A DNA stretch of 64,000 bases from Phycisphaerae bacterium (GTDB taxonomy: Bacteria > Chloroflexota > Anaerolineae > 4572-78 > J111). The stretch lies in the NCBI GenBank assembly GCA_028285035.1, contig JANQQF010000117.1, positions 1 to 64,000 of the forward strand. Direction: 5' to 3'. Under the pieces are notes generated by a model. The model had not been told where the DNA came from. It saw only the letters and a program-made list of their open reading frames with translations, and did no database searches. The position numbers and the translations under genes are program-made. Shown piece after piece: positions 18,272 through 27,749 of this stretch. The stretch's first letter is position 1; every line of letters starts with the position of its first letter.

Positions 18272-19645
18272 GTGGCAAAATATAAACCAGTTGTTGCCCT
18301 CGTTGGTCGTCCCAATGTAGGAAAATCGACCTTGTTTAACCGTTTAATTGGCCAAAGAAAGGCCATTGTAGAAGATCTGGCCGGGACTACACGGGATCGA
18401 TTGTACGGTGAGACGGATTGGGGTGGTCGAAACTTTATTTTAATTGATACAGGTGGAATAGAACCTGGCCCTATTGAACCTGCTGAACGGGGTGTTGGAT
18501 TTCAGGCTGGCGTATCAAGCCGCCTCTTTCTTGAAGAAATTCGTGATCAAGCGGAAATTGCAATGGCGGAAGCGGAAGTCATCGTGTTCGTTGTGGATAG
18601 TGAAACCGGGGTGACAAGTTCTGATGAAGAAATTGCCGAGATGTTACGACGTACTGAGAAACCGGTTTTGCTTGCTGTCAATAAAGCTGATAATCGGAAG
18701 CGGCGAGAGGATGTATTTGAATTTTTTGCATTAGGGATAGGTGATCCGATTCCAATTTCAGCTATGCATGGGACAGGCACTGGAGATTTACTTGATGCGA
18801 TTATCGAGTCATTTCCTATTGATGAAGACGATGAAGAAGAGGAGGATGACACAATCAAAATCGCTATTGTGGGCCGTCCCAATGCGGGTAAGTCGTCTTT
18901 ATTGAATAAAATATTAGGAGAAGATCGGGTGATTGTTTCCGATGTACCCGGTACAACTCGGGACGCTATTGATACAGCTATCAAATTTGAGGGTCTAGAT
19001 TTAATTCTGATTGACACAGCAGGTATTCGACGGCGTGGAAAAATTAAACCAGGTGTTGAAAAGCACAGTTTTTTGAGGGCAATTAAAGCGATTAATCGAG
19101 CTGACGTCTGCCTCTTGATGCTTGATGCAAATGAACTCGTCACTGCTCAAGATGCCCACATTGCTAGCTATATTATTGATGAAGCCAAAAGTGTGGCTGT
19201 GTTAATAAATAAGTGGGATACAATTGAGAAGGATACAGAAACGATTAATGAGTTTACTGACAAAATTCGAGCAGAGCTCAAATTTTTGAACTTTGTTCCT
19301 TTGCTTTTTATTTCGGCTAAAACAGGTCAGCGTGTCCAAAAGACCTTATCATTAGCCCTTCAGGTGCAAGAGGAGCGATTGAGACGTATTCCAACAGGTG
19401 AATTGAACCGTCTCTTGCGTGAAGCTGTTGCCAAACATCCCCCAAAAGGGGGACATCGTCATCGTTTAAAGTTTTTCTACGTTACTCAGGTATCAGTTGC
19501 CCCCCCCACTTTTGTCTTTTTTGTAAATGATCGCTCATTGGTGCATTTTACCTATGAGCGATATTTAGAAAATCAGCTAAGAGAGCAATATAATTTTGTG
19601 GGAAGCCCAGTCAGATTCATCTTTAAGAATAGAAAAGATAATTGA
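18272..19645 (+). CDS. der: Ribosome assembly GTPase Der (EngA)
   Basis: The protein has 457 residues, a GTG start, and the double-GTPase layout that is unique to Der. GTPase 1 has GRPNVGKST (12-20) and NKAD. GTPase 2 has GRPNAGKSS (about 202) and NKWD (about 315). An acidic linker (DEDDEEEEDD) separates them, and a KH-like domain follows (about 370-457). It helps mature the 50S subunit. A Chloroflexota-like insert (about 70-85) follows the DTGG of domain 1. Confidence 0.96.
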   Translation: MAKYKPVVALVGRPNVGKSTLFNRLIGQRKAIVEDLAGTTRDRLYGETDWGGRNFILIDTGGIEPGPIEPAERGVGFQAGVSSRLFLEEIRDQAEIAMAEAEVIVFVVDSETGVTSSDEEIAEMLRRTEKPVLLAVNKADNRKRREDVFEFFALGIGDPIPISAMHGTGTGDLLDAIIESFPIDEDDEEEEDDTIKIAIVGRPNAGKSSLLNKILGEDRVIVSDVPGTTRDAIDTAIKFEGLDLILIDTAGIRRRGKIKPGVEKHSFLRAIKAINRADVCLLMLDANELVTAQDAHIASYIIDEAKSVAVLINKWDTIEKDTETINEFTDKIRAELKFLNFVPLLFISAKTGQRVQKTLSLALQVQEERLRRIPTGELNRLLREAVAKHPPKGGHRHRLKFFYVTQVSVAPPTFVFFVNDRSLVHFTYERYLENQLREQYNFVGSPVRFIFKNRKDN

Positions 19646-19656
19646 GGTCTTCTCTT

Positions 19657-21054
19657 CTACTGGAATTCTTCTAGCATTTCGCTATCAAGCCAACTGTCGG
19701 AACTAGGCATTTGGGGTTGATTTGCTTGTGATAAGTCAACAATTGGCTCGTAAACCTCGATAGCATCAATTTGGGGGTCGATAACGATTGGATCTAAAGT
19801 TTCAAAAGTAATTTCAGCTTGACTAGCCTCATAGGTTGTATGGTCACATCGAATAACGACTTTGTGGTCAGTTTGGCTCTCGGTTATTAATACCTCACGA
19901 GCTGATTGCATCAGTTTTTCGGCGAGATCGACGGAATTACCAATAATTGTGTACTCGTGTCGAATATCATTTCCAATCAGGCCACAAAATGCCCAGCCAG
20001 TAGCAATACCAATGACACCGCGTATCTCTAATTCTTCCAGTTCTGTTTGCATTGCCAACGCAGCTTGAACACCAAGAATAGCATCGTTGTCGTGGGCTAC
20101 AGGAGGTAATCCTAAGGCAGCGACGAGTGAAGTTCCCGTGTTGTCCATCCGAATTTTGTCGACACTACCTTCATAATCATACAAAATCGTTTGTAGGGCC
20201 CGCATAACAGTTTGAGTTTGATCAATTGATGCTGTATATGTGAGATCAGGTAAGTTGATGAACAAAACCGTCAGCGGTAATAATTCAGCAGACATACTCG
20301 TTTGGATGGCTCCTAATCGCGCAAGGAATGCTCCTGGAATATAACCACGTAATGCAGCCTCGGCTTGGGAGGTAAGTGATGGTAATTGAAGCGGAGCTGG
20401 CTCTGAGGCAGAGGTAATCGAAGCTAACTGGATAAAATCATTTTCTACAGGTTGTCCAGTACATTGACTTTCTATACGAGTCCAAGCATTTGAGGAGATA
20501 AGAATTTCGCCATCATTTGCTTGAGTTAGACCTGTTTGTACTTGAATCACTGGTGATCCTGTTGCTAGAAATTCCCATCGACCGTACACACCCCCTAAGT
20601 CAGTGGTTAGTACATCTCCTTCATCGATCGACATTTTTAAGCTCAAGGTTAAATCATCAACGATGGATCGATTGTGGATAGTGCTGTTTAAAACGAAAGC
20701 GCATTGAGCCGCTCGTAATGTTGCTGCATCCATAGATTCATTACTTGTCTGAGTGGCCCATAAGACAAACATCCGATCACTCGTGAATTTAACAACATCC
20801 CCGCCGTGATCTGTTAAGATATTGGTCAGTTCTTTGAAGTGAGTTTTAAGAAGCTCGGTTAGCTCATCAGATCCAGCTGGTCCTTTTTCGACAATTCGGT
20901 TAGCTAAGTTCGCTAAACTTGATACGTCGATAGCTAGAATAGCGGCGGGACAGGCTTGAATAACAGGCTCTATAAAGAGAGAGGGATTCTCGGCAAACCT
21001 TTGAGCGATTAGGGCGGGTATGTGACCCATTAATGTTGTAATTGGTGTTGGCAT
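19657..21054 (-). CDS. Tandem class III nucleotide-cyclase-domain protein
   Basis: The protein has about 465 residues and two cyclase homology domains. Domain 1 (about 35-170) keeps both metal aspartates, in LAIDVSSLANLA and GGDVVKFTSDRMFVLW. Domain 2 (about 255-400) has LPLTVLFINLPDLT, where the first metal Asp is Asn, but keeps the second in IRMDNTGTSLVAALG and the GIATGWAFCGLIGN block. It may form an intramolecular pseudo-heterodimer like mammalian cyclases, or be a degenerate sensor module like those at the front of AAA/TPR regulators. ATG at 21054 is chosen over TTG at 21069 because GAGG lies nine bases before it. Its promoter region holds a class A repeat. Confidence 0.78.
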   Translation of the reverse strand: MPTPITTLMGHIPALIAQRFAENPSLFIEPVIQACPAAILAIDVSSLANLANRIVEKGPAGSDELTELLKTHFKELTNILTDHGGDVVKFTSDRMFVLWATQTSNESMDAATLRAAQCAFVLNSTIHNRSIVDDLTLSLKMSIDEGDVLTTDLGGVYGRWEFLATGSPVIQVQTGLTQANDGEILISSNAWTRIESQCTGQPVENDFIQLASITSASEPAPLQLPSLTSQAEAALRGYIPGAFLARLGAIQTSMSAELLPLTVLFINLPDLTYTASIDQTQTVMRALQTILYDYEGSVDKIRMDNTGTSLVAALGLPPVAHDNDAILGVQAALAMQTELEELEIRGVIGIATGWAFCGLIGNDIRHEYTIIGNSVDLAEKLMQSAREVLITESQTDHKVVIRCDHTTYEASQAEITFETLDPIVIDPQIDAIEVYEPIVDLSQANQPQMPSSDSWLDSEMLEEFQ

Positions 21055-21167
21055 GGTCTTAAACCTCAAAACAAGTGGTGCATTTTCTTTGACAATGAGT
21101 CTTCATTGACACAATACTAAATGTAGATGTAGTTGGAAAATGAATTATTTATAATGATGGTGGTAAC

Positions 21168-21197
21168 ATTATATGGTGCTTATTTAACGCGTGTCAA
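21168..21197 (-). promoter_or_regulatory. Consensus sigma-70 promoter of the cyclase-domain gene
   Basis: On the minus strand TTGACA (21192-21197) and TATAAT (21168-21173) both match consensus, 18 bases apart. The leader would be about 100 bases. Confidence 0.75.
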
Positions 21198-21236
21198 TAA
21201 GGCGTAGGTCATGCTTCGCATATTAGAAACAATAAC

Positions 21237-21270
21237 ACTATATCATAGGAACATTTGAATTCGGTTTGAA
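21237..21270 (-). promoter_or_regulatory. Class A activator site plus extended -10 (copy 1)
   Basis: On the minus strand TTCAAACCGAATTCAAA (plus 21254-21270) is a TTCAAA-N5-TTCAAA repeat with an 11-bp period. Eight bases later comes TGATATAGT (plus 21237-21245), an extended -10. It points to the cyclase-domain gene and lies about 45 bases upstream of its consensus promoter. The upstream palindrome TTTAACATCGTTAAA (21280-21294) flanks it. Confidence 0.6.
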
Positions 21271-21298
21271 GATAAAAACTTTAACATCGTTAAAATTA

Positions 21299-21330
21299 AA
21301 AAGCCCTCTATCTATTGAGATAGGGGGCTT
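21299..21330 (-). terminator. Terminator of gltA
   Basis: AAGCCCTCTATC (21301-21312) pairs with GATAGGGGGCTT (21319-21330). On the minus strand the stem runs into TTTTTAATTTT. Confidence 0.8.
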
Positions 21331-21341
21331 CTGCTATATAA

Positions 21342-22628
21342 CTAGCGCTCTTCTATGGGAACATAATCGCGCCGTTCTGGTCCTAAGTAAACTTGTCTTG
21401 GGCGTGCGATACGTTGTTCCCGATCCTCGATCATTTCGACCCATTGGGCTAACCAACCAGAGGCTCTGGGAATGGCAAAAAGAACAGGGAACATATCCAC
21501 TGGGAAACCCATAGCTTGGTAAATAATGCCACTGTAGAAGTCAACATTGGGATAGAGACGGCGTGACACAAAATAGTCATCCTCCAACGCAATTCTCTCC
21601 AACTCAACAGCCATATCAATTAATGGATTTGAACCAGTTACTTCAAACACATCATAAGCAACTTTTTTGATGATTTTGGCTCGAGGGTCATAATTTTTGT
21701 ACACTCGATGGCCGAAGCCCATCAAGCGAACTTCCCCTTTTTTGACTTTTTCAATGTAGCCGGGGATGTTGTCTACGGAACCAATTTCATTTAGCATTCT
21801 TAAGACAGCCTCATTCGCTCCGCCATGTAGGGGACCATAAAGTGCCGCTGCTGCTGCTGCCATCGCGCTAAAAGGATCGACTCGACTGGAACCTACTGAC
21901 CGCATCGTAGATGTTGAACAGTTCTGCTCATGATCTATGTGTAAGATGAATAAAATTGATAGAGCTCGAGATAGAATCGAATTAACCTCGTAATCAGTCT
22001 CATTCATATGATCAAGCATATATAGAAAGTTGGTGGTATATCCTAATGTAGCATCAGGATAGTTAAATGGCCGGCCGATCCGAACTCGGTAGGCAAAGGC
22101 GGCTACTGTTGGAAGCTTACCCAAAATCCGATAAATTTGTTTTTGACGAACCTCAGGATCATCTACTTGCTTTGCTTCTGGGTGAAAGGTAGACATTGCT
22201 GCTAATGCACTAACAAGTGTCCCCATTGGATGTGCATCATATCGAAAAACTTTCATCATCTCAGAAAGATTTTCATGAATATAGGTGTGCCGCATAATAC
22301 GATTATGCCAGTGAGCTAATTGATCTTTATTGGGGAGCTCTCCGTGAATGATTAGGTAGGCGACCTCTAAATAGGAAGTACTTTCAGCGAGTTGCTCAAT
22401 TGGATAACCTCTGTAGCGTAAAATCCCCTTTTCCCCGTCAATATAGGTGATATCGCTTTTACATGCCGCTGTATTTAAGTAAGCCGGGTCATATGTCATC
22501 ATACCAAAATCATCATCATTGACTTTTATTTGGCGTAAATCTATGGCACGAATGGTATCATTTTCAATGGGAATTTCATAAGTTCTGCCAGTACGATTGT
22601 CTGTAATCGTAAGTGTATCCTTACTCAT
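21342..22628 (-). CDS. gltA: Citrate synthase
   Basis: The protein has 428 residues and joins oxaloacetate and acetyl-CoA at the entry of the TCA cycle. It has the LFILHIDHEQNCST block (normally HADHEQN), PLHGGANEAVLRML with the catalytic His, and GFGHRVYKNYDPRA. The length and the extra N-terminal beta domain (about 1-50) match the Gram-negative-like hexameric type. The ATG has AAGGAG in front. It is a single-gene unit with its own terminator. Confidence 0.95.
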   Translation of the reverse strand: MSKDTLTITDNRTGRTYEIPIENDTIRAIDLRQIKVNDDDFGMMTYDPAYLNTAACKSDITYIDGEKGILRYRGYPIEQLAESTSYLEVAYLIIHGELPNKDQLAHWHNRIMRHTYIHENLSEMMKVFRYDAHPMGTLVSALAAMSTFHPEAKQVDDPEVRQKQIYRILGKLPTVAAFAYRVRIGRPFNYPDATLGYTTNFLYMLDHMNETDYEVNSILSRALSILFILHIDHEQNCSTSTMRSVGSSRVDPFSAMAAAAAALYGPLHGGANEAVLRMLNEIGSVDNIPGYIEKVKKGEVRLMGFGHRVYKNYDPRAKIIKKVAYDVFEVTGSNPLIDMAVELERIALEDDYFVSRRLYPNVDFYSGIIYQAMGFPVDMFPVLFAIPRASGWLAQWVEMIEDREQRIARPRQVYLGPERRDYVPIEER

Positions 22629-22639
22629 ATTAACTCCTT

Positions 22640-22668
22640 GTTGTATGTAGTTAAGCCTTTGATGTCAA
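22640..22668 (-). promoter_or_regulatory. Possible promoter of gltA
   Basis: On the minus strand TTGACA (22663-22668) and TACAAC (22640-22645) are 17 bases apart, which would give a very short leader. The same bases form a hairpin, AAGCCTT (22653-22659) with AAGGCTT (22667-22673), that has a T run on the plus strand. Confidence 0.45.
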
Positions 22669-22869
22669 GGCTTTTTTGGACATAGTGAAGCCTTGCCTGT
22701 CTATAGGATGGGAAATCTCAGATACATCTAATAATAAAATGTCAACTTCAAATCAGGGGTTATGATTGAAGGTGGAAGACCCATAATTTATCATTAGGGT
22801 TTTGGGTAGGGTCAAGATATTTTATCATAATTTGAAACAACCCCCAAATGGTTAAATTAGACAACAAAC

Positions 22870-22900
22870 AAAAAAAGAGCGGATTATCCGCTCTTTTTTT
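22870..22900 (-). terminator. Terminator of giant gene 1
   Basis: AAAAAGAGCGGA pairs with TCCGCTCTTTTT around a short loop. The stem is flanked by A and T runs on the two sides, so it can work in both directions. Confidence 0.8.
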
Positions 22901-22926
22901 GGTATCATAAATTGGCTGTATTGATG

Positions 22927-25900
22927 TTAATTTTTTAACAGCGGCAAGAAGGAGATATAACCAACAGGGTGATCGCTGAATAGATCATTTTCAGAGTCAT
23001 ACACGTTAGGGATACCATCTCCGTCACTGTCAGTTGGGCCATCTAATGGTCCAACTTCATCAGCATCATCCATACCATCCCCATCACTATCAGGATCAAG
23101 GAAATTGGGAATGCCATCGCCATCAATATCATTATCCCGACAGTTTGGAATGGCATCCGTATCTGTGTCAAGCCCCCCATCGTTTGTACAGTATTCGTGG
23201 TTGCCAGACTCGGTCCATTCGTGCTCATCTATAATGTTATCATCGTCCGAGTCGTTGTCTCCTGTATTTGGAATGCCATCACCATCCCCTGGAGGATGAT
23301 TATTCTCTATGTTATCTGGAATGGTATCATTGTCACTATCATTATCTAGATAGTCTAGAATGCCATCGCCATCAATGTCCCCTGTTCCTTCCTCTTTATC
23401 CCCAATGCCATCATTATCGGCATCAGTGTCTTTGAAGTCAGGCGTGCCATCCCCGTCGGTGTCATTATTGCCCTCGTCGGTGTCGTCAATGCCATCGTTA
23501 TCCGAGTCGGTATCTTTGAAATCGGGGATGCCGTCATCGTCAGTGTCACTATTCCCCTCATCACTATCCCCGATGCCATCATTGTCAGCATCCTCATCCC
23601 GGAAGTCAGGGATGCCATCTTCATCAGTGTCTACATTCCCCTCATCACTGTCCCCGATGCCATCATTATCTGAGTCGTCATCCAGATAGTCAGGCAATTC
23701 GTCATCATCACTATTTTGATTTGTGCCTGCTCCTTCATCCTCATTGGATATGCCATCGTTGTCTGGGTCTGTATTTAATCCAACTGTGACATCATCGATA
23801 AACCAACCATTATCTTGGTTGCTAGCATTTGTGCTTAATTCAAATCGGAACTCTATAGATGTGGCATTAAGGGCGTCTGTAAAGAAGACCTCTTCAAAAT
23901 TCCAGCCATCACTTGCCCCGGTGTAGTCTGTCACATCAGTCCAAGCGTTGGTCCCATTTGTGCGCACTTGTACTTTTCCAAAATCATCAGCAATGGCCTG
24001 GCAGCTTTGGAAAGACAGGACAGGTAATGCTTGTTCACCATTTGCCACGTTAATGGGGTTACTGGTAAGCCAAGTGGTTGTATTAGCTTGATATTTACTT
24101 TCCGGACTATCAGTCCAAGATCGAGATGGTGTGTAGAATGCTTCTTGGGTTACATTCCACTGTGTTTCTGCTAAGTTCCAATACTGACTTTGATCTGCCC
24201 CTTCCATACCATCATACATTAGGGCATCGCTGTTGACGCCATCAAATTGGTCAAAGGTATATGCATCCGTCTCAAAAGCAATGTCTTGCTCTACCAAAAC
24301 CTGACCACTGAGATTTTTGAGTTTTAATGCGACGAGTTTATATGGCCCATTTGCCCGGAATGAGTTGATCGATTGCCCGTCAAATGAAAGAGGAACTTGT
24401 TGCGATCCGGCTGTTAAGGTTGTTTCATTATTGCGAAGTGCGATAAGTGCTCCTGTACTGCTTTCCAGCCAGCCTTCAAGGCTATATGCTCCATCACTAA
24501 CAATCGTGGCATTTACCAAGAAATCTAGGCGATCGTAATCGCCATCATTGTCACTATCTACAGGGCTGACGCTGGCGACGCTAAAATCATTAGATAATGA
24601 TTGAATACCCGTTACATATAGAGACCCTGTAGTGTACGCATAGTGATCGAATTGAAACTGTGCTGATCCTTCACCTTGCGAGTCAATGAGTTGACCTTTA
24701 CTGTTATATAATTCAACGTTACGTAAATAGTATGGCTTGACACTACCTAAAGTAGCATCAAACTGTAGACTAACTTGGCCACTATCCCCACTCCAGGTTG
24801 CAGTGCTGACCACCTCACCATTATAGTTGGTGAGATCCGCTTGCACGCTGTAAACATCAACGTCAGCCATATCGATCGTTGTCTCAATCACGAGTCCATC
24901 AAAGTATCCGTCACCATTAGCGTCTGCAATTTGGTGCGTGTACTCACCTGATAGGTCAGCCCCTTGGTCATCAAAATCTTCAAGATCATAAGCTGACAAA
25001 ACGTATTGGGGTAATTGTAAATCTATTAAGTGCTCGTCATCAATAGATCCAGGTACTGGTCGTTCTAGATCAGTTAAGATGAGTTCAGCTAAGATATATG
25101 GGCCGGGGGCACCTTTTTCGCGAATAGTATAACCATTAAAGTTTAATGGAATAACATGGGTGCCTGCCTCAAAATACTGGTACTCCTGTAGCCAATCAAC
25201 ACCATCTACCTGATAGCCCAAACGAGTTTCAGGGTCTAGATCATCTAGTAAGGCTTCGACAGTGTAATAGCCGGCTTCGTTGACCGTAATTTCAACCTCG
25301 ACAACAAGAATTTCGTAATCCCCATCCTCATCACGGTCAACACCATAATCTGATACAACTTGACCAAAATGAGCTTTTTCAGAATGAGTAACAAAGGGAG
25401 TTCCCTCGGTGGGTGCACTGTAAGGAAGCCCAATTCGTCCTGATTCACAACCCTTGTTGTTTCCACTTCCACTACAATCACCAATTACAGTGGCAGGTTG
25501 AGTGCCTGGCCAATATTCATCAACAGGCATTTGAACCCAATCCCACTTTAAAACTTCACTAGTAACTGAAGAGGGCGAGGTATTTTTCGGATAGTGTGGA
25601 TAAATGTTGTTGGAATTATCGCGGGCTGTTTTGTAATCTTCCTCCTCTGTACCACGATACTTCACATTGATGAGATCCCATTCCCAATCTGAACCTGATA
25701 CCAAGATTAAATCATTGACGGATTTGTATCGCCTTGATCCCCACCATTGTCTGGTAGTAATGCCATCTTCAGTGCTGTATCCACGGGCAACTTTCCATTC
25801 GCCATTCAGCCAGATTTCAGTTGCTGTATCATAATGTCTTTCTTTCCAGTCAACGGCGACTGGTCGAGAAGTTAGCCCTGCCCCTTTTAGAAAGCTGGTA

Positions 25901-27042
25901 AATACACCAGCGTGGGTATTACAATCTGCGTCAATAAACCCGTCATAGATGACTTCTGTAATGGTGTTACTAAATTCATCGGTGTAGCTAATAACAACTG
26001 GTACATCGAATCTCGAATTGGTTAGAGCATTTTTGGTTGAATTAGGAAAAGAATTTGGATTAAATTCCATACCTGAGTCTTTATGTGTAAGACGTAAAAT
26101 CTTGCTGGTTGCTGAGTATTTGTCATCGATTCCTTGGATGCTGGGCATCATGTAATCTTCAAAGACATATTGCTGATTATAATCCGTTTCAAAGCCAATA
26201 CCCCAACCATACACATTATGTTTGTTTAGTTGCCAACCTGTGTCATCTTTGTAGTTGTAGTCGTATGATGTGTCCCAATAGATGGTTAGTAAATCTTTTT
26301 CGTTGTTGAGATCATCGTTGTAAGCGAAGACATCAATATCTTGTTGTGTCAATTCACCTTCAGGGGCATCTAACTCAAACACAACATGTAAAGTCAATTC
26401 TCTGTCCCAAGACCCTTCAGAGAGCTCCAAGGTGTAAGTTCCTACGGTGCTATCAGCTGGGATAGGAATAGCCCAGCCCCCACCACAACTATTTTTGATT
26501 GGTGTTAAATCGGTGAGTGAACCTTGTGACTCGTCAATATCGAGAGTAGCTCCTGAAGGACCTCCAATGTAAACGGTTGTTCCTCGGCGAGCGATAATAT
26601 CTCGTTCTTTACCTGGGGAAATATTGCTATGAACAATAAACTTGTTCCCGTATTGACGCCAAGGATAGAATTTCTTGGTTTGATATTCATCACGGTAAAG
26701 CGCGTAAATGCCTGGGCTTTTATCATCAAGAGGATCGGTTTCGAAAAGATGCTCTTCCCCATCAGTTAAACCATCTAAATCGCTATCAGCAAGATTAGGG
26801 TCGGTGAAGTATGGCCCTCCCGATTGGTTTGACCAACCAGCAGTCTCTACATCATCGGATAAGCCATCAAAGTCAAAGTCGACAGAGGCTGATTGTTGAT
26901 TGGGGCGAGCTGTAACTGATGCGGGATATTGCTCTGTATCAGTGGTGTGGGCTAAAGCTCCCAAAGGAGAGATAATAATTGATGCTACCCAACTTATTAA
27001 GACAGTAAGATGGAGAAATTTTTTTCTATATTTGAAGGTCAT
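22927..27042 (-). CDS. Giant secreted protein 1: calcium-binding repeats, transglutaminase-like core, C-terminal FLPL tail
   Basis: The protein has 1371 residues. It has a signal peptide (about 1-31) and a calcium-binding pair of the binary-toxin/TSP3 type ([10 protein letters not shown], then [20 protein letters not shown], about 54-105). Next comes a domain with conserved SCGGGW, then a transglutaminase-like core with Cys374 in [10 protein letters not shown] and His403 in [14 protein letters not shown]. The third triad residue is not at its usual place. Several beta-sandwich repeats follow (about 560-930). A jelly-roll domain ends with [10 protein letters not shown] (about 1075-1085). About 265 residues of TSP3-like D-x-D-x-D-G repeats come after it, and the tail is [11 protein letters not shown]. 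It is a paralogue of giant 2. ATG has AGGAG upstream. It probably acts in the surface matrix or in adhesion. Confidence 0.85.
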   Translation of the reverse strand: MTFKYRKKFLHLTVLISWVASIIISPLGALAHTTDTEQYPASVTARPNQQSASVDFDFDGLSDDVETAGWSNQSGGPYFTDPNLADSDLDGLTDGEEHLFETDPLDDKSPGIYALYRDEYQTKKFYPWRQYGNKFIVHSNISPGKERDIIARRGTTVYIGGPSGATLDIDESQGSLTDLTPIKNSCGGGWAIPIPADSTVGTYTLELSEGSWDRELTLHVVFELDAPEGELTQQDIDVFAYNDDLNNEKDLLTIYWDTSYDYNYKDDTGWQLNKHNVYGWGIGFETDYNQQYVFEDYMMPSIQGIDDKYSATSKILRLTHKDSGMEFNPNSFPNSTKNALTNSRFDVPVVISYTDEFSNTITEVIYDGFIDADCNTHAGVFTSFLKGAGLTSRPVAVDWKERHYDTATEIWLNGEWKVARGYSTEDGITTRQWWGSRRYKSVNDLILVSGSDWEWDLINVKYRGTEEEDYKTARDNSNNIYPHYPKNTSPSSVTSEVLKWDWVQMPVDEYWPGTQPATVIGDCSGSGNNKGCESGRIGLPYSAPTEGTPFVTHSEKAHFGQVVSDYGVDRDEDGDYEILVVEVEITVNEAGYYTVEALLDDLDPETRLGYQVDGVDWLQEYQYFEAGTHVIPLNFNGYTIREKGAPGPYILAELILTDLERPVPGSIDDEHLIDLQLPQYVLSAYDLEDFDDQGADLSGEYTHQIADANGDGYFDGLVIETTIDMADVDVYSVQADLTNYNGEVVSTATWSGDSGQVSLQFDATLGSVKPYYLRNVELYNSKGQLIDSQGEGSAQFQFDHYAYTTGSLYVTGIQSLSNDFSVASVSPVDSDNDGDYDRLDFLVNATIVSDGAYSLEGWLESSTGALIALRNNETTLTAGSQQVPLSFDGQSINSFRANGPYKLVALKLKNLSGQVLVEQDIAFETDAYTFDQFDGVNSDALMYDGMEGADQSQYWNLAETQWNVTQEAFYTPSRSWTDSPESKYQANTTTWLTSNPINVANGEQALPVLSFQSCQAIADDFGKVQVRTNGTNAWTDVTDYTGASDGWNFEEVFFTDALNATSIEFRFELSTNASNQDNGWFIDDVTVGLNTDPDNDGISNEDEGAGTNQNSDDDELPDYLDDDSDNDGIGDSDEGNVDTDEDGIPDFRDEDADNDGIGDSDEGNSDTDDDGIPDFKDTDSDNDGIDDTDEGNNDTDGDGTPDFKDTDADNDGIGDKEEGTGDIDGDGILDYLDNDSDNDTIPDNIENNHPPGDGDGIPNTGDNDSDDDNIIDEHEWTESGNHEYCTNDGGLDTDTDAIPNCRDNDIDGDGIPNFLDPDSDGDGMDDADEVGPLDGPTDSDGDGIPNVYDSENDLFSDHPVGYISFLPLLKN
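23341..23676 (-). repeat. 84-bp tandem repeats coding for 28-residue TSP3-like units
   Basis: Four consecutive units in giant gene 1 encode D-x-D-N-D-G-I-x-D-x-x-E-G-x-x-D-x-D-x-D-G-x-x-D-x-x-D-x. Each unit holds two calcium-loop motifs. The units differ mainly at silent or conservative sites, which suggests past duplication. Confidence 0.8.
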
Positions 27043-27328
27043 CTCAAACTCCTATTTCCTCAAACTAAATTCTGGTAAATTTCAGCATTTAAGAAATATG
27101 AAATATCCAACAACTATTCCTTTAAATGAGTCAGTTGTTATACGCGTTTAGTTAAATTAAGCTTTGTGAAAAAAATATTTTATTGAAACTTCTCATAATG
27201 GGCATTTGGAAGACGACCATTGTTTTTGAAAAGTTCCATAAAGATTTCACTTTTTACTTTTACTATAATATGAATTTCTGTGTACTTAACACCTGACGAT
27301 TTATATGATAATGTGAAGCCTGGATATT

Positions 27329-27393
27329 CTCAGTTTATCTTAAATGGATTGATAATATCTGACTTCGCGCTGAGTTTTGTTTGAGATTCTTTG
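27329..27393 (-). promoter_or_regulatory. Class B regulatory block (copy 1)
   Basis: On the minus strand CTCAAACAAAACTCAGC (plus 27369-27385) is an 11-bp-period repeat followed by GCG. Eight bases after the repeat is AGATATTAT (plus 27352-27360), a possible -10. The block ends in TTTAAGATAAACTGAG. The start of TTTATCT on the plus strand is exactly 35 bases before GCTGA, as in the other two copies. Confidence 0.55.
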
Positions 27394-27540
27394 GTACCCA
27401 AGATGTAGTAATATTTACAGGTGTTAATTGTTTAGGTATATTTGGTTATATGTGATTTAAAGTGCCCAAAATGAAAGGATGTTGGTTTGGTTAAAGTGGA
27501 CTAATAAAGTAGTACTATTTAACCAATACAAACCCACCTT

Positions 27541-27574
27541 ATTCTATCATTGAAAGGTTTGAATCCGGTTTGAG
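27541..27574 (-). promoter_or_regulatory. Class A activator site plus extended -10 (copy 2)
   Basis: On the minus strand CTCAAACCGGATTCAAA (plus 27558-27574) is followed after eight bases by TGATAGAAT (plus 27541-27549). It points to giant gene 1 and would give a leader of about 490 bases that passes through the class B block. Confidence 0.6.
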
Positions 27575-27592
27575 TCACATACCAAATATTTA

Positions 27593-27621
27593 AAGATTTT
27601 AAGAAATAACCTTAAAATCTT
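27593..27621. repeat. Perfect 11-bp inverted repeat
   Basis: AAGATTTTAAG (27593-27603) and CTTAAAATCTT (27611-27621) flank AAATAAC. It sits about 20 bases upstream of class A copy 2 and could be an operator. No T run follows on either strand. Confidence 0.5.
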
Positions 27622-27697
27622 AACCTTTGTAAGCCTATTTTTAGAAAATGGGTAATTAATGTTGGTTGAACTTCGTTATGTAGTAGTCAGTTTCAAT

Positions 27698-27731
27698 AAA
27701 AAAGCGTGGTGCAGATCACACCACGCTTTTT
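27698..27731 (-). terminator. Terminator of giant gene 2
   Basis: AAAAAGCGTGGTG pairs with CACCACGCTTTTT around a 7-nt loop. It is strong and can work in both directions. Confidence 0.85.
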
Positions 27732-27749
27732 AGATAGTGAGAGAGAGGA

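Larger units (their letters stand above)
27043..27749. other. Intergenic region, 707 bp, upstream of giant gene 1
   Basis: It holds the class B block, a class A promoter, an 11-bp inverted repeat and the terminator of giant gene 2, each listed separately. I see no coding frame. Confidence 0.6.

Noticed and set aside
18547..19143. A 198-codon frame opposite der
   Set aside because: It lies wholly inside the two GTPase domains on the other strand and has a Ser-rich, shadow-like product.
21342..22628. 2-methylcitrate synthase instead of citrate synthase
   Set aside because: Length, the N-terminal beta domain and the lack of prp genes nearby favour citrate synthase, although substrate was not tested.
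23355..23624. Several open frames inside the TSP3 repeats of giant gene 1
   Set aside because: The Asp-rich repeats keep other frames open by base composition; the products are low-complexity Met/Thr/Ser-rich sequences.
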